Of a stretch of DNA of 64,000 bases, positions 63,408 to 64,000 are shown piece by piece. Origin of the DNA: Candidatus Bathyarchaeia archaeon (lineage in GTDB: Archaea > Thermoproteota > Bathyarchaeia > 40CM-2-53-6). How positions within the stretch are numbered: the stretch's first letter is position 1; each line of letters starts with the position of its first letter. Below the pieces are notes generated by a model. That model made no database searches, was not told the DNA's origin, and was given only the letters and a program-made list of their open reading frames with translations. Location: assembly GCA_035935655.1 (NCBI GenBank), contig DASYWW010000015.1, forward strand, positions 53,015 to 117,014, read 5' to 3'. Both the position numbers and the translations under genes were made by a program.

Positions 63408-64000
63408 ATGATCGAGAAAACCAGCCTATCAGCCCCCTCACAAATAGTACGGGACGCTCTCTCACGACCCACCATATTCAAAGACGAAAGCCCTCTCAGC
63501 CTCGAATGGCTCCCACCACGCCTACCCCACCGTGAAAACCAGCTGCGATTCCTCGCCGAACTCTTCCGATCAGTCATCGACAAACCCGGAACAACCAGCC
63601 CCAAAGTCCTCATAACCGGAGACATCGGAACCGGCAAGACAGTTCTGACCCAGCGGTTCGGGACCGATATCCAGCGCACCGCTAAGACTCTGAAACTCAA
63701 TCTCCAGTACATCCACGTGAACTGCCGCGAGTACCGTGGAAGTCTCTTCATGATCCTCAAACGGGTCCTCCAGACGTTCACGCCCCAGTTCCCACAACGA
63801 GGCTTCTCGAGCGAAGAACTACTCCACATACTTCTGGACCAGCTAGAGGACAAGAACCTCCACATCATCCTCACTCTCGACGAGGCGGATTCGCTCATCA
63901 AAGCAGAAGGATCCACTAGTCTCTACAACCTCACACGCATTCAGGAGGAACGTCCAGGCCGTCCTGTAAGATTATCTCTGATAATCGTCCTGCGAGAGCT
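63408..64000 (+). CDS. Orc1/Cdc6 replication initiator (3' end outside window)
   Basis: The first 197 residues are visible from the ATG at 63408. TIFKDESPLSLEWLPPRLPHRENQL is the typical entry. Walker A GDIGTGKT and Walker B IILTLDEADSL are intact. The rest of the AAA+ domain and the C-terminal winged helix lie beyond the edge. In archaea these proteins bind origins and load the MCM helicase, and their genes are often next to an origin. The 227 bp upstream contain a TATA-like TTATAC about 45 bp before the ATG; I see no clear ORB element there. Confidence 0.88.
   Translation, partial: MIEKTSLSAPSQIVRDALSRPTIFKDESPLSLEWLPPRLPHRENQLRFLAELFRSVIDKPGTTSPKVLITGDIGTGKTVLTQRFGTDIQRTAKTLKLNLQYIHVNCREYRGSLFMILKRVLQTFTPQFPQRGFSSEELLHILLDQLEDKNLHIILTLDEADSLIKAEGSTSLYNLTRIQEERPGRPVRLSLIIVLRE

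Noticed and set aside
63389..63916. 175-codon minus-strand frame at the right edge
   Set aside because: It is antisense to the clear Orc1/Cdc6 coding frame, which carries Walker A and B motifs.
1..64000. CRISPR arrays, tRNA and rRNA genes, insertion sequences
   Set aside because: I looked for regularly spaced repeats, the T-arm GGTTCRAATC pattern, transposase motifs and terminal repeats, and found none convincing.

Overview
The window is archaeal chromosome. The strongest evidence is the ribosomal-protein run at 48.5-56.5 kb on the minus strand. It has archaeal-specific members (L19e, L32e, S4e, the RNase P subunit Rnp1/Pop4 between S17 and L29) in canonical order. An Orc1/Cdc6-type initiator gene enters at the right edge. 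KaiC-like RecA-fold ATPases, F420-type oxidoreductases, TATA-like boxes about 25-35 bp upstream of many start codons (leaderless or short-leader transcripts) and frequent TTG/GTG starts agree with this. Many large secreted or C-terminally anchored beta-sandwich proteins and a big surface-glycan locus suggest a mesophilic TACK-type archaeon (Thaumarchaeota or Bathyarchaeia relatives). That placement is inference; no rRNA or metabolic marker settles it.

Layout. 0-6.6 kb: 3' part of a sugar-nucleotide epimerase interrupted by an intein, a decayed galU copy, a secreted BNR-propeller protein, a membrane propeller protein whose C-terminal anchor is out of frame at a C12 tract, and an LLM-class F420 oxidoreductase. 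6.7-14.5 kb: a secreted Ig-like protein, a Cys-rich mini-protein with a partner gene, galU, an ABC exporter, a serine hydrolase, an AbrB-type regulator and UDP-glucose/ManNAc dehydrogenase. 14.6-18 kb: a cluster of very small membrane proteins, including two members of a family with a YLNNxYxQxY motif (a third lies at 32.4 kb). 18.2-27.9 kb: a 1296-residue phosphoesterase with seven PKD domains, an F420-type nitroreductase-fold protein, a DedA protein, secreted Ig-like proteins and two small probable DNA-binding proteins.

27.9-47.8 kb is a surface-polysaccharide or protein-glycosylation locus: GT-C type membrane proteins, GT2 and GT4 glycosyltransferases, two epimerases and two FkbM methyltransferases. 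A minus-strand run from 46.0 down to 39.96 kb is probably one operon. galU, the nucleotide-sugar dehydrogenase and the epimerases can supply its activated sugars. Hsp20 and the ribosomal operon follow; the operon here begins with L22 (no S19 upstream) and ends with L30 (no L15/SecY downstream).

57.4-59.9 kb holds the most system-like unit: a KaiC-like ATPase with an intact Walker A, a second KaiC-like protein whose Walker A lysine is methionine, a membrane-anchored winged-helix protein and a small coiled-coil protein, all in one direction behind a strong inverted repeat. The window ends with a secreted protein, a pterin carbinolamine dehydratase, a glycosyltransferase-like protein, a compact FkbM methyltransferase and the truncated orc1/cdc6. 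No tRNA, rRNA, CRISPR array or insertion sequence was recognised.
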